In this document: positions 15,717 through 23,903 of the stretch, piece by piece
How the letters are laid out: each line of letters opens with the position of its first letter
Numbering within the stretch: position 1 is the stretch's first letter
Source: a virus
Length of the DNA stretch: 58,222 nucleotides
Strand: one strand, 5' to 3'
Virus record (IMG/VR): IMGVR_UViG_3300031521_000075
Span: 1-58,222 of that record
Position numbers and translations under genes: made by a program
Notes under the pieces: generated by a model
Database searches by the model: none
What the model saw: only the letters and a program-made list of their open reading frames with translations
Told to the model about the DNA's origin: nothing

Positions 15717-16118
15717 ATGCAAATTATTTATAAAGACGACAAAGGAAATCAAATTGGTTTTCCAAAATCTTTCCTTTGTGATTACGACCTTAGAGTAAAC
15801 GAAGATGTTGAGATTGAAGATGTTAAATATAAAACCTCGAAAATTGAGATTGAATCTAACTTTATTATTATTTCGGTAGAAAAAAAGAAAGAAAATGAAT
15901 CTTTCAAACCTATGACTTTAGTATGTTTTGATTTTAAAAAATACCCAAAAAATATTTATAGAAAACTATTTTCTGAACATCAAACTTATGTTTTTCTTGG
16001 AACACCTGATTTGGTGGAAAATTATGGTATTATAGGAGATCTAGTAACAGGTAAAGTTATAGGATTATATCGCACAGAATATTTTAGAAAAGCAACTAAA
16101 GATGAAATTTTTGTATAA
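15717..16118 (+). CDS. Hypothetical protein ending in RKATKDEI motif
   Basis: 133 residues, beta-rich (MQIIYKDDKGNQIGFP...). It ends YFRKATKDEIFV, one copy of the R-x-A-T-x-x-E-I motif reiterated in the two proteins at the left edge. It therefore looks like a single-module relative of those. The stop lies inside the next gene's start. Confidence 0.8.
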   Translation: MQIIYKDDKGNQIGFPKSFLCDYDLRVNEDVEIEDVKYKTSKIEIESNFIIISVEKKKENESFKPMTLVCFDFKKYPKNIYRKLFSEHQTYVFLGTPDLVENYGIIGDLVTGKVIGLYRTEYFRKATKDEIFV

Positions 16119-16368
16119 GTTAAAATTATTTTTTTATATTGTAATTATATTAATTGGGTTTGCAAGTTGTTCTATAAATGTAGAATCAAACAATCCAAAT
16201 AAATTTAAATATACAATTAAAACTGGAACTGGGTTTAAAGAAGAATATTGGTATTCTTTAAGTGAATTAAAATATGAAAGTAATGGTTGCGTTAAGTTTT
16301 TAGGTTTTTCTTATGGAAAAATAGATACAACCGTTATATGTGGATCTTATGTTGTTGAACCGTATTAA
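16102..16368 (+). CDS. Predicted lipoprotein
   Basis: 88 residues. A basic start, hydrophobic core and lipobox-like LIGFASC (Cys at residue 23) predict export and lipid attachment. The mature part is short and beta-rich with two further cysteines. It overlaps the preceding gene by 17 bases. Phage lipoproteins are sometimes superinfection-exclusion factors, but that is only a possibility here. Confidence 0.75.
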   Translation: MKFLYKLKLFFYIVIILIGFASCSINVESNNPNKFKYTIKTGTGFKEEYWYSLSELKYESNGCVKFLGFSYGKIDTTVICGSYVVEPY

Positions 16369-16376
16369 AAAAAACT

Positions 16377-16541
16377 ATGGAAAAGAAGTGTCAAATTTAC
16401 AGAATAAGTTCAAAAGAAATAGGAGAATTATCAGAAGGAAGTCTTGTTTTGTTTTTGAACGATGACAATAAACTTCATTTAAACATAATTCATCGAATAA
16501 GCGAGATTAAGCAAAGCGAAAAAAAAGTTTTGGGTAAATAG
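16377..16541 (+). CDS. Small hypothetical protein
   Basis: A 54-residue frame, MEKKCQIYRISSKEIGELSE..., filling the gap between two supported genes in the same direction, with a leader typical of this phage. Soluble and mixed in charge. Not recognised. Confidence 0.55.
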   Translation: MEKKCQIYRISSKEIGELSEGSLVLFLNDDNKLHLNIIHRISEIKQSEKKVLGK

Positions 16542-16545
16542 CGGT

Positions 16546-17085
16546 ATGTTGATAAATAAATATTTAAAACAGAATGTCGTAAAAAAACAACATCTTTATA
16601 TAACATCGGATGAAAAAATAAAAGAAAACAATTTCTACATTTATAGAATACCTAGAGGTCAGTTAACAATAAAGCAATCTACAGAAAATTTAGATTCAGG
16701 TTTTGAAGTTCGAAAAATTATTGCTTCAACCAATACTCAATTAGGCTTGCCTCAAATAAGCGAAAGTTTTATTAGAGAATACATAAAAGCTTATAATGGA
16801 AATGACGAAACTATCGAAGATATAACAGTAAAATATGGATATACTGTTAATAAAGAAATGGGTCATTTTAATCAATTTCGAGAATATTTTGTCAAAACAG
16901 ATTCAAAAAACTGTGTCGATGTTAAAAGAACTAAAACTAGTTACAGTAGAGAAGAAGTAATTGAGCTCATAAGAAAATTTAACAAAGAAGCTACAATAGG
17001 TGGAGATAGCGAATTAATGGAGAAATTTAAATCTACCATGACTTATCCTCAAATTCAAGAAAAGTGGATTAAAGAAAACTTATAA
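16546..17085 (+). CDS. LCxPVLIE-related protein with tail module
   Basis: 179 residues. The centre (IIASTNTQLGLPQISESF then IREYIKAYNGNDETIEDI) matches the 'I-A-T-x-x-x-L-x-x-P-x-I ... E-Y-I-K-A-Y-N' block of the products at 8209 and 9391, a layout common in Bacteroidota phages. The end (YSREEVIELIRKF...QEKWIKENL) is a variant of the shared tail. The LC-P start of the other two is missing. Confidence 0.8.
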   Translation: MLINKYLKQNVVKKQHLYITSDEKIKENNFYIYRIPRGQLTIKQSTENLDSGFEVRKIIASTNTQLGLPQISESFIREYIKAYNGNDETIEDITVKYGYTVNKEMGHFNQFREYFVKTDSKNCVDVKRTKTSYSREEVIELIRKFNKEATIGGDSELMEKFKSTMTYPQIQEKWIKENL

Positions 17086-17097
17086 AACCAAATCACA

Positions 17098-17271
17098 ATG
17101 GGTTGGAGAACATCAGTAAGAAAACAAATAAATCGAGCTAAATCTAGAAGAGTAGAAAATGCAATTACTACTAGAATAGCTAAAGAAAATAGAGAAGATT
17201 ACGAAAAAAACTACAAGCAAATTCACAATGATGGTCGTTCTTTATCATATGATTACGACTGTACTTATTAA
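17098..17271 (+). CDS. Small basic protein
   Basis: A 57-residue frame with a strongly basic N-terminal half (MGWRTSVRKQINRAKSRRVE) and an acidic, aromatic end (SYDYDCTY). It may bind nucleic acid. It fills the space between a supported gene and the next promoter. Short and unrecognised. Confidence 0.5.
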   Translation: MGWRTSVRKQINRAKSRRVENAITTRIAKENREDYEKNYKQIHNDGRSLSYDYDCTY

Positions 17272-17301
17272 AAAAAAGATAAAGTCAAGATAATTTTTTG
17301 G

Positions 17302-17329
17302 TTTGTATGAAATTATTTATTATCTTTAG
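17302..17329 (+). promoter_or_regulatory. Early-type promoter
   Basis: TTTG at 17302 and TATCTTTAG at 17321 start 19 nt apart; the ATG at 17354 is 25 nt downstream of the second box. Confidence 0.75.
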
Positions 17330-17353
17330 ATATACAAACTAAATAAAAAGAAA

Positions 17354-18205
17354 ATGGAAGTAGAAAGTATTGCAGAAATTAATGAGCTTATTGCTTATAT
17401 AAAAAAGAACAAACCAGCAATTGTAAAAAAAGCTTTTACTGATATACAAACGAGTTTTTTAAATAAAACTATTTATTGGAGGTCACGACCTGAAAAATAT
17501 GATGATTATTCATTTATTAGAAGTTGTAAATCACATAGAATATTTATGAGTTTAAGGAACTCTCTAATACAATCTTCTACAACTGGCAAAATATATTTAA
17601 TTATAGATATTGATAAAAAGCATACAACTGTAATTGATATAGAAATTGGTAGTATTATCAAATTAGAATCATTAATGTTTTATAACTGTAAATATCCTAC
17701 TGAAAGATATTATTTATATGTTACTAAAGACGTTATAATAAACACAAAAAATACTGATAACGGAACTAAAGTAACATCAAATTTTGATGAATATACTGTT
17801 ATAGGAAAATACAAAAAAAAAGAATTTACTTCTATTTTAAATTCTTGTAGATCTTATATATTAACTATTTCTCTTGGAATAGATTTAGACTCTATGAAAA
17901 TAGTTGAAGAACAAGAACTTGCAATTAACGGCAATACATATTATAAAAACTTAGATGCTCGCAAAAGAGATATTAAAGAAATAAATCTTAAATTAGAAGA
18001 ATACAACTACAGAAAATCTGTACATCAAAAACTTAAAAATGATGGTAAAATTTTTACAGATAAGGATGGTAGTAAATGGAATATGGAAGCTATAAGTAAG
18101 TTAGCTAAACAAAAAGAAGAAAACGAAAAAACTTATTGGTATGAGTCTCAAATTGATAAAATCCAAAAAGAATATTTAGCAAATAATAACGAACCATTCA
18201 GTTAA
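17354..18205 (+). CDS. Hypothetical 283-residue protein
   Basis: A soluble, Lys-rich protein with no recognised domain. The first half is mixed, the middle beta-rich (KIYLIIDIDKKHTTVIDIEI), and the last ~80 residues are a charged helix likely to coil (KEINLKLEEYNYRKSVHQKL). It is first behind an early promoter. Confidence 0.8.
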   Translation: MEVESIAEINELIAYIKKNKPAIVKKAFTDIQTSFLNKTIYWRSRPEKYDDYSFIRSCKSHRIFMSLRNSLIQSSTTGKIYLIIDIDKKHTTVIDIEIGSIIKLESLMFYNCKYPTERYYLYVTKDVIINTKNTDNGTKVTSNFDEYTVIGKYKKKEFTSILNSCRSYILTISLGIDLDSMKIVEEQELAINGNTYYKNLDARKRDIKEINLKLEEYNYRKSVHQKLKNDGKIFTDKDGSKWNMEAISKLAKQKEENEKTYWYESQIDKIQKEYLANNNEPFS

Positions 18206-18231
18206 ATTTAAAACTAAAGATGTAGTTAGAA

Positions 18232-18567
18232 ATGGAATTTAAAAGTTTAAAAAAAGGAGAATTTATAAGGTGGAGCTTATCTTCTACTTCAAAAGCTCTG
18301 TATGGAAAAGTTATTAATAACGATTTAAATAACCTTACTATTCTTGATTTGTCTTCTTTAGAAGAACATGTTATTGATATTAGTTGCGACAATCTTGAAC
18401 TTTCAAAAAAAATTGTTGTAATTGGCAAAAAAGATGTCATGTATTTTTTAAGATTAAAAGTTGCTTATTTAAAAGGAGATAAGAAAAAACTTGAAGATTC
18501 AGTTAAAAAGAAAATTGAATTAATTGATGATAAAATACAAAAATATTATAATGTTTTTAATGATTAA
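18232..18567 (+). CDS. Hypothetical protein
   Basis: 111 residues. The N terminus looks like a small beta barrel (KGEFIRWSLSSTSKALYGKV) and the C terminus a charged helix (KKKLEDSVKKKIELIDDKI). No signal or membrane span. It follows the previous gene at 26 bases and precedes the next by three. Confidence 0.75.
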   Translation: MEFKSLKKGEFIRWSLSSTSKALYGKVINNDLNNLTILDLSSLEEHVIDISCDNLELSKKIVVIGKKDVMYFLRLKVAYLKGDKKKLEDSVKKKIELIDDKIQKYYNVFND

Positions 18568-18570
18568 AAA

Positions 18571-19203
18571 ATGAAACCAGAAAATTTATTAAAATATCAC
18601 GGTGCTAAATTTACTGCAACTATTGATAACACAAAATGTATTGGAGAGATTATTGTAAAAGGTCCATGTGTTTATTTAGCTAATAATGAAAGAGGTACAA
18701 TTTTTCATAAAAACATAAAAACAAATTTTAAGTTTATTTGGCTTTATAACTTTAGTGTTGTTGATTTGTTTATTTTAGATAAACAAATAATCAAAGAAAG
18801 AGAAAAATATAAAGAAGTATATGCTTACGAAAAACCTGGAGTGGAAGGTTTAGCAAGTCTATGCAAAACAATTATGCTCTTTGAATGTGCAGATGGTATT
18901 GTTTGTGTAGACCCTAGTTGTATTGAAAGGTTTAAACATGGAGTAACTTTTACAACCAAATATTTCAGCAACTGGAAAGATGTTCCAAAAGAAACACATA
19001 TTCCTTTCACTGAAACAGATATAAACTGGATTGATTGTAAAATCAAAATTTTTCTTACTGGAGAAGTAAGAACAATAAAATACATTTCTAAAGATTCGGT
19101 AATTGACAATAATAACGAATGTATAACACTTCAAAACCTTTTTGAAAATTATACATTTGCTAATGGGACACCCTTTGGAGAAAAAATAATTAAAATAGAT
19201 TAA
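18571..19203 (+). CDS. Hypothetical protein (two-part, Cys-containing)
   Basis: 210 residues. Residues 1-60 (FTATIDNTKCIGEIIVKGPC, YLANNERGT) resemble a beta-barrel segment found in uncharacterised phage proteins. The second half includes GIVCVDPSCIERFKHG and DINWIDCKIKIFLTGE. Five cysteines in total, without regular spacing. Function unknown. Confidence 0.75.
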   Translation: MKPENLLKYHGAKFTATIDNTKCIGEIIVKGPCVYLANNERGTIFHKNIKTNFKFIWLYNFSVVDLFILDKQIIKEREKYKEVYAYEKPGVEGLASLCKTIMLFECADGIVCVDPSCIERFKHGVTFTTKYFSNWKDVPKETHIPFTETDINWIDCKIKIFLTGEVRTIKYISKDSVIDNNNECITLQNLFENYTFANGTPFGEKIIKID

Positions 19204-19205
19204 GC

Positions 19206-19391
19206 ATGAGAAACAAAAAAGGTGGATTAAGAAGTGGTGTTAACAACCACCAATTGAAAACAAACAGGAATACTAAAAATTATAATTATCTAAGATCACC
19301 TTTAACTATAAAAGAGGTTGTATTTCAGTCATATCCTGTATTATTTAGCTTTATTCCAGGTGTAACAGGTATAACATTAACTTTAAAATAA
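19206..19391 (+). CDS. Small basic protein
   Basis: 61 residues starting MRNKKGGLRSGVNNHQLKTN, basic at the N terminus and hydrophobic at the end (SYPVLFSFIPGVTGITLTL). Two bases after the upstream stop, in the same direction. Unrecognised. Confidence 0.55.
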   Translation: MRNKKGGLRSGVNNHQLKTNRNTKNYNYLRSPLTIKEVVFQSYPVLFSFIPGVTGITLTLK

Positions 19392-19412
19392 TAACTCTTT
19401 AAAATCAAAATT

Positions 19413-19685
19413 ATGAAAAATAAATTATTTCTTATTTTCGGTTGTATTTTCTTTATATTATGTTCTTGTCAAGAAAATTGTAAAACTCAAGCAACCAGTT
19501 CTGCAATCCCTGACATTAAAAATCAATATAAAAATGCTGATGTATATATTATTGCTAACACTGATGATTATTATTTAGTTATTACAGATTCGGCAGTTAG
19601 GGTTGTTTCTTATCGTTATAGAAGTAATGTAGCTCATTATGTTTGTAATTTAATAACTGAAGTTCCTCAAAATCAAAAAAAATGA
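19413..19685 (+). CDS. Predicted lipoprotein
   Basis: 90 residues with a classic lipoprotein signal: basic start, hydrophobic core, lipobox ILCSC around Cys 19. The mature part is polar with a beta-rich middle (DVYIIANTDDYYLVITDSAV). It overlaps the next start by four bases. Second predicted lipoprotein of this array. Confidence 0.75.
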   Translation: MKNKLFLIFGCIFFILCSCQENCKTQATSSAIPDIKNQYKNADVYIIANTDDYYLVITDSAVRVVSYRYRSNVAHYVCNLITEVPQNQKK

Positions 19686-19906
19686 ATTTTGAAAACCAAA
19701 GATATATTGTAAATGACGATACAATAATACTTTTAGAAAAAGTAGAAAAATCAACAAGAGGTATTCATTGTTTTTTTATACCTTGTCAAAAAGAAAAAGA
19801 AACTACAATAACAAGTTTTCTTAAAGTATATAAGAATGGAAAACTTCACGAATATTTGTTAAAAAAAGGTAATGGTAAACTTCCAAAATTAATTATATGT
19901 CAGTAA
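19682..19906 (+). CDS. Hypothetical protein
   Basis: 74 residues, beta-rich, with two cysteines close together (GIHCFFIPCQKEKE) and a third at the end. Coupled by overlap to the lipoprotein gene upstream and overlapping the broken gene downstream. Not recognised. Confidence 0.65.
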   Translation: MNFENQRYIVNDDTIILLEKVEKSTRGIHCFFIPCQKEKETTITSFLKVYKNGKLHEYLLKKGNGKLPKLIICQ

Positions 19907-20041
19907 CAACCACAGCTTATAAAAACCTATTAAACGTCTTGGGTGAAGATACATGGGGGTCATAATGAGTTTAAGGATGGATATATTGACACAGTTCAAG
20001 AAATTGCTTTAGAGTTAATAAAAATTAAAAGAAGGTTGTAA
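19897..20041 (+). pseudogene. Small gene broken at a G5 run
   Basis: From the ATG at 19897 the frame reads MSVTTTAYKNLLNVLGEDTW and stops three codons later, just after GGGGG (19955-19959). Skipping one G restores a continuous frame (WGHNEFKDGYIDTVQEIALE...) to the stop at 20041, giving 47 residues. One extra G is therefore the simplest explanation: a mutation, phase variation or assembly error. Function unknown. Confidence 0.5.
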
Positions 20042-20051
20042 AATAATTTGG

Positions 20052-20079
20052 TTTGTATTGATATTCTTTGTAATTTTAT
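20052..20079 (+). promoter_or_regulatory. Early-type promoter
   Basis: TTTG at 20052 and TAATTTTAT at 20071 start 19 nt apart, 23 nt before the ATG at 20102. The second box deviates slightly from the consensus. Confidence 0.7.
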
Positions 20080-20101
20080 TTTAAATTAAAACCCTAAAAA
20101 T

Positions 20102-20467
20102 ATGAGTTGTAAAGAAATCAATAACTTATCTTTAGAAGATTGGATAAGTTTAAACAACAATAGTGATTTGAAAATAGTTGAAAGAGATTCTTCTATTAAA
20201 CCTATCTCTATACAAGAAGAATTAACTGCACAACCGCGAATTACAATAGCAAAGGAAGAAATTAGAGTAAAACTATCTAAAGATTCTTTAGCAGACTTAA
20301 AACAAATTGTTTTATTCGCGAAATTAGCTTATTGTAATGTAGCTAATTGTAACTACAACAGTACTATTAGATTAACTTTAAACAAGGATGAAAGTTCAAA
20401 AATTAAAGTTAAATTTATCAAAGGTTTTCCTCCAGAAAAAATATCAAAAATTTTAACTTCTTTATAA
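20102..20467 (+). CDS. Hypothetical protein
   Basis: 121 residues. The first 60 are polar; the second half has an alpha-beta look (VKLSKDSLADLKQIVLFAKL, then IRLTLNKDESSKIKVKFI) with CNVANC in between. First gene behind an early promoter. Not recognised. Confidence 0.75.
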   Translation: MSCKEINNLSLEDWISLNNNSDLKIVERDSSIKPISIQEELTAQPRITIAKEEIRVKLSKDSLADLKQIVLFAKLAYCNVANCNYNSTIRLTLNKDESSKIKVKFIKGFPPEKISKILTSL

Positions 20468-20468
20468 T

Positions 20469-20684
20469 ATGCAAAGACCAGCTTACAAAACCGTAAAAGA
20501 ACTTGATGGTATCAAATTAGGTAGATGTCAAATTTTTAATGATACTGAAGATTCATTTTCCGAGGTATTGAAAATATTTCCAAAAGGAAATAACATAACA
20601 AGTAAAGACAATCCTTTTTATGTTCGCAACTCTATCGGAGCTTTAAGTTATTATAGCAGAAATTTAATCAAACATAACATTTAG
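20469..20684 (+). CDS. Hypothetical protein
   Basis: 71 residues, basic, no membrane span; starts one base after the upstream stop and ends three before the next ATG. It contains KELDGIKLGRCQIFND and a C-terminal YYSRNLIKHN. Unrecognised. Confidence 0.65.
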   Translation: MQRPAYKTVKELDGIKLGRCQIFNDTEDSFSEVLKIFPKGNNITSKDNPFYVRNSIGALSYYSRNLIKHNI

Positions 20685-20687
20685 TTT

Positions 20688-21194
20688 ATGAAATATTACA
20701 AATCTGCAATAGATGATAAACTTATTCAGTTTAATCCTGAAACAAAAGTTTACAAAACAAGAAATTACACAGAAAAAATTAATCCTGTTTTAACTCTTGA
20801 AGAATTTAATTTGTTAAACCCAAAAGAAGTAAAAAAACAAGAATTTTGTAGATTGATGAATGAATACTACAAAAATGTAAAACATTCATGGGAGTACGAA
20901 GGTAAAAAGTTTAGAAAGCTTGATAATTTTGAAGCTAAAAACTATTCACTTTCTGCTAACTATGATTTAGGAAAAGATGTTCCTTATCATGATTTATCGG
21001 ATGGAAATAAGTGGCACTACAAAAAAAACTTAATTCTTGTTTATCATTGGGGTAGAATTTATTATCATACTATATCTTATGGTGGATATAAACAAGGACA
21101 ACTCCTTGATCCAAAAACTCTTAATGGAGTAAGATGGGCGCAACTTAAACATTGTGCACCAATATTTGATGTTGAATTAAAAAAAATTATATAA
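20688..21194 (+). CDS. Hypothetical protein
   Basis: 168 residues, rich in Tyr, Lys and aromatic residues. The N-terminal 45 residues read like a short repeat (KYYKSAIDDKLIQFNPETKV). The C-terminal half is beta-rich with HWGRIYYHTISYGGYKQG. No signal or membrane span. Unrecognised. Confidence 0.75.
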   Translation: MKYYKSAIDDKLIQFNPETKVYKTRNYTEKINPVLTLEEFNLLNPKEVKKQEFCRLMNEYYKNVKHSWEYEGKKFRKLDNFEAKNYSLSANYDLGKDVPYHDLSDGNKWHYKKNLILVYHWGRIYYHTISYGGYKQGQLLDPKTLNGVRWAQLKHCAPIFDVELKKII

Positions 21195-21195
21195 A

Positions 21196-21453
21196 ATGAC
21201 AATTGGGTATATAATAGTTATTATAATTGCTATACTTGTTCAATGTTTTAATATATTAGCAGTTAAAAAGACCACCGGCTATGATAAATATAAAAGCAAG
21301 TTTGATGTTTATATTGGGTTAAGTTCTAAGTATCCTTTTAGAATCATGTTTAATACTATTACTTTTGTAGTTATTTTTGCAGAAATAATGTATTTTTTAA
21401 TTTTTTCATATAGCCAAGTTATTATAGACTTTTTATCTAAAAAAATATGTTAA
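21196..21453 (+). CDS. Two-span membrane protein
   Basis: 85 residues with hydrophobic spans at ~2-21 and ~50-74 and a basic connecting loop (KKTTGYDKYKSKF). A small inner-membrane protein by prediction. It overlaps the next start by seven bases. Confidence 0.7.
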   Translation: MTIGYIIVIIIAILVQCFNILAVKKTTGYDKYKSKFDVYIGLSSKYPFRIMFNTITFVVIFAEIMYFLIFSYSQVIIDFLSKKIC

Positions 21454-21878
21454 AAGACCAATTTGCAACATATGAAGTTGCTAAAGAACTTAAAGAATTA
21501 GGGTTTGATGAACCTTGCTTGGCTGTTTTTGACCCTAATTTACTTCTTCAGTTTAATTTTGAAGACAAAGATGAATCTTTTTATTTGTACAACAAAAACC
21601 ATAGTATTAATGGGTTTCCTTGTTGCAATGTTTTTGATAACTCAATAATAGTTCCTTTATGGCAACAAGTTATTGATTGGTTGAGAATAGAACATAATAC
21701 AGATGTATGCATTTCGCCTGCTGGAGATAATAATTGCAATACTATTGGATATTATTACGAAATAATAGTGAATGATTACAAAAAAGATAACATAGAATCC
21801 GAAACATATGATTCTTATGAAAAAGCTAGAGAACTTTTGATTTTAAAAGCAATTGAAATTATTAAAACAAACAGATGA
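21447..21878 (+). CDS. Phage hypothetical, YEVAKELKELGF family
   Basis: 143 residues of a widespread but uncharacterised phage type: ATYEVAKELKELGFDEPC, later PLWQQVIDWLRIEH, a Y-Y-Y-E-I strand, and a closing helix with SYEKARELLILKAIEI. It is a distant relative of the product at 10026. It overlaps genes on both sides by a few bases. Confidence 0.85.
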   Translation: MLKDQFATYEVAKELKELGFDEPCLAVFDPNLLLQFNFEDKDESFYLYNKNHSINGFPCCNVFDNSIIVPLWQQVIDWLRIEHNTDVCISPAGDNNCNTIGYYYEIIVNDYKKDNIESETYDSYEKARELLILKAIEIIKTNR

Positions 21879-22060
21879 AAAATAAAATTATAGGTTTATC
21901 AATAGCCTGTGCTACTTTAAGTATTATTCCAACTTTTATTTATGCTAATATGTTGAAATACAATTTAGCTATTGATATTTTACTTGGATTAGGAACTATG
22001 ATTGGAATATTTACCTTTTTTGGATTAATCATATATGGTTTTAACAAAGCAACAGAATAA
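21875..22060 (+). CDS. Two-span membrane protein
   Basis: 61 residues almost entirely made of two hydrophobic spans (~5-25 and ~30-55) with a short basic start. Overlaps the preceding gene by four bases and lies three bases before the YopX-like gene. Function unknown. Confidence 0.65.
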   Translation: MKNKIIGLSIACATLSIIPTFIYANMLKYNLAIDILLGLGTMIGIFTFFGLIIYGFNKATE

Positions 22061-22062
22061 AA

Positions 22063-22497
22063 ATGAAATATCAAAAATATAGAGTTTGGCATAAACTTAA
22101 AAAAGAATGGTTGTTTGGATACGAATACCCAAATTTAGGTGGATTTAGTTTATTTGGGGAAGTAGTTTTGCTTGGAATGCTATCTTCAATTAGTCTAGAT
22201 GAACTAAATGATTTAGAAGTTACTGAATTTGTAGGAAAAAAAGATTTAAAAGAAAGAGATATTTACGAAGGTGATATTTATTTCGAAGAATTAGAGTTTG
22301 ACCATGGAGACGAAAGGTTATATTTTGTTTGCAAATGGATTAATCATTGGTCAAGGTTTGTTTGGTTAACTTATGGAGAAACTCTTCAAAACGAAGAAAC
22401 TTTAGAAGATGATGGAACTTTTGGATTAGAAATAGATAAAAAACATTACGCAGGAAATATTTTTGAAAATCCTGAGTTGCTACAAGGTCGTGATTAA
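22063..22497 (+). CDS. YopX-like protein
   Basis: 144 residues matching the layout of phage YopX proteins: KYRVWHKLKKEW at the start, EFVGKKDLKERDIYEGDI in the middle (consensus G-L-K-D-K-x-G-x-E-I-Y-E-G-D-I), then a beta-rich half ending HYAGNIFENPELL. The family is common in phages of Gram-positive and Bacteroidota hosts; its function is not established. The GN-I-(Y/F)-E-N-P-E-L-L ending is diagnostic. Confidence 0.9.
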   Translation: MKYQKYRVWHKLKKEWLFGYEYPNLGGFSLFGEVVLLGMLSSISLDELNDLEVTEFVGKKDLKERDIYEGDIYFEELEFDHGDERLYFVCKWINHWSRFVWLTYGETLQNEETLEDDGTFGLEIDKKHYAGNIFENPELLQGRD

Positions 22498-22507
22498 ATT
22501 GAAGAAA

Positions 22508-22903
22508 ATGAATTTAGAAATTACAAAAGAAGAACTTGAAAATCAATTAGGGTATAAATTAAATGATTTCAGTATAAAGCCTTTATATGAAAACGAACAA
22601 TGTGTTGGTTTATCTATAGAGGTTTCTCCTGTTCAGAAAATTAAACAAATTTTTATTCCTCTTACTATTAGTAAAGAAGATTTGGAAAATTTAATTCATA
22701 AAACGTTAAACTTTACTGATTACACTGGCTTGCACGCAATCCTTTGTGATTTAGATATACTTGGATTATCTGCTGAAGAAAATGAAATAAAACAATATTA
22801 CGACAAACTACCTGATGATTTGAAAGTGAATATTTTATTGTATGGATTGTCAAATGCTATTACTAGTGGTGATGTTTATTTGTGGTTTAAAAACAACTTA
22901 TGA
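22508..22903 (+). CDS. Hypothetical protein
   Basis: 131 residues from the ATG at 22508; a longer frame overlaps the YopX gene and looks non-coding there. It starts MNLEITKEELENQLGYKLND and has an acidic helical C-terminal half with DLDILGLSAEENEIKQYYDK. It overlaps the next gene by four bases. Unrecognised. Confidence 0.75.
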   Translation: MNLEITKEELENQLGYKLNDFSIKPLYENEQCVGLSIEVSPVQKIKQIFIPLTISKEDLENLIHKTLNFTDYTGLHAILCDLDILGLSAEENEIKQYYDKLPDDLKVNILLYGLSNAITSGDVYLWFKNNL

Positions 22904-23133
22904 AAAACGAAATTGGTGTTTTTATAAACCGCTTAAATAAAATTGGAATAAATATTGAAACTGTTTCAAATTATCCTTGGGTTTATTTAACTAAAATAAA
23001 CAATAAACCGGTTGAAGAAAAACTTTATTCTGAACATGGGTTTACTTTGGCTTTTTTACCTCTTAGAGTGGATCAAGAAATTGCGTTTTCTAACTTAGAA
23101 GAAACATTTAAATTAATAAAAAAATATATTTAA
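22900..23133 (+). CDS. Hypothetical protein (FTLAFLPLRVDQ)
   Basis: 77 residues. NYPWVYLTKINNK and the later GFTLAFLPLRVDQE resemble short uncharacterised phage proteins; the product at 23884 has a related ending (TLEFIPLRVIDKL), so the two may be paralogues separated by the nuclease gene. One base of overlap with the next start. Confidence 0.75.
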   Translation: MKNEIGVFINRLNKIGINIETVSNYPWVYLTKINNKPVEEKLYSEHGFTLAFLPLRVDQEIAFSNLEETFKLIKKYI

Positions 23134-23903
23134 TGTCAGATATAAAATACTTTAAAGCTTTTATTCGTGTTATAAAATCTATGTCTAGTCACAACATTTT
23201 AACTAATGAACACGGATTTGGAACTTGGAATGTAGTAGAAGAAAGATTGATTGAAGCAAAAGACAAAAAAGAAGTAAAGCAATATTTACTTGAAAAGTAT
23301 CCTCAATTTTTCCAAAAAGAAAAAGTTTACGAAAAAGAAACCAAAGATACAGCACAATTCTTTTATGTAGTCATTTTTGAGTTATATGATTATGAAAGAA
23401 AAATAGTTGAAAATAACATTCCTTGGGTTTGTGATCATTGTGGACATAAACATGAAAACGAATATATTAGCAACCCTGTAAAAAACGAACGTTTGTATGG
23501 TGATAAAAAGTTTTGTAAAAGTAGAGATGGTGGAAGTTATTGTATGGATGAATATAAAAACTGTGAAATGCCTGATGATCAATATTATGTAAAAAGTGAC
23601 AGTCCAAATTACATCTATAAAATAACTGAAAAAAGCACTAATAAAAGTTATATTGGAAAAACTCGTAACGCTCCTTTTTTTAGATGGTGGAATCATTTAA
23701 GTCATAGCTCAACACCATTCGGTTTATATTTTAGAAAAACTAAATTAAATGAATGGACTTTTGAAGTTTTAATGATTTTACCTTCTGAAACTCCTGATTC
23801 TGAAGTGTTTAGTTTTGAATCAGAATATATAATTTATTTTGACTCAATAAATAATGGTTTTAATTCTTTAATTAGTAACAAAAATGCAGCTGTCGTTAGT
23901 TAA
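23133..23903 (+). CDS. GIY-YIG endonuclease with N-terminal zinc region
   Basis: 256 residues. The C-terminal third has the GIY-YIG fold signature: YIYKI then SYIGKT about ten residues later, an Arg in APFFRWWNH, and a later Glu in SFESEYIIYFDS, which would coordinate the metal. The centre has CDHCGHKHE and further cysteines consistent with zinc binding. It is probably a homing-type or stand-alone nuclease that nicks DNA. It lies between two small genes that look related, as if it had inserted there. Confidence 0.85.
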   Translation: MSDIKYFKAFIRVIKSMSSHNILTNEHGFGTWNVVEERLIEAKDKKEVKQYLLEKYPQFFQKEKVYEKETKDTAQFFYVVIFELYDYERKIVENNIPWVCDHCGHKHENEYISNPVKNERLYGDKKFCKSRDGGSYCMDEYKNCEMPDDQYYVKSDSPNYIYKITEKSTNKSYIGKTRNAPFFRWWNHLSHSSTPFGLYFRKTKLNEWTFEVLMILPSETPDSEVFSFESEYIIYFDSINNGFNSLISNKNAAVVS

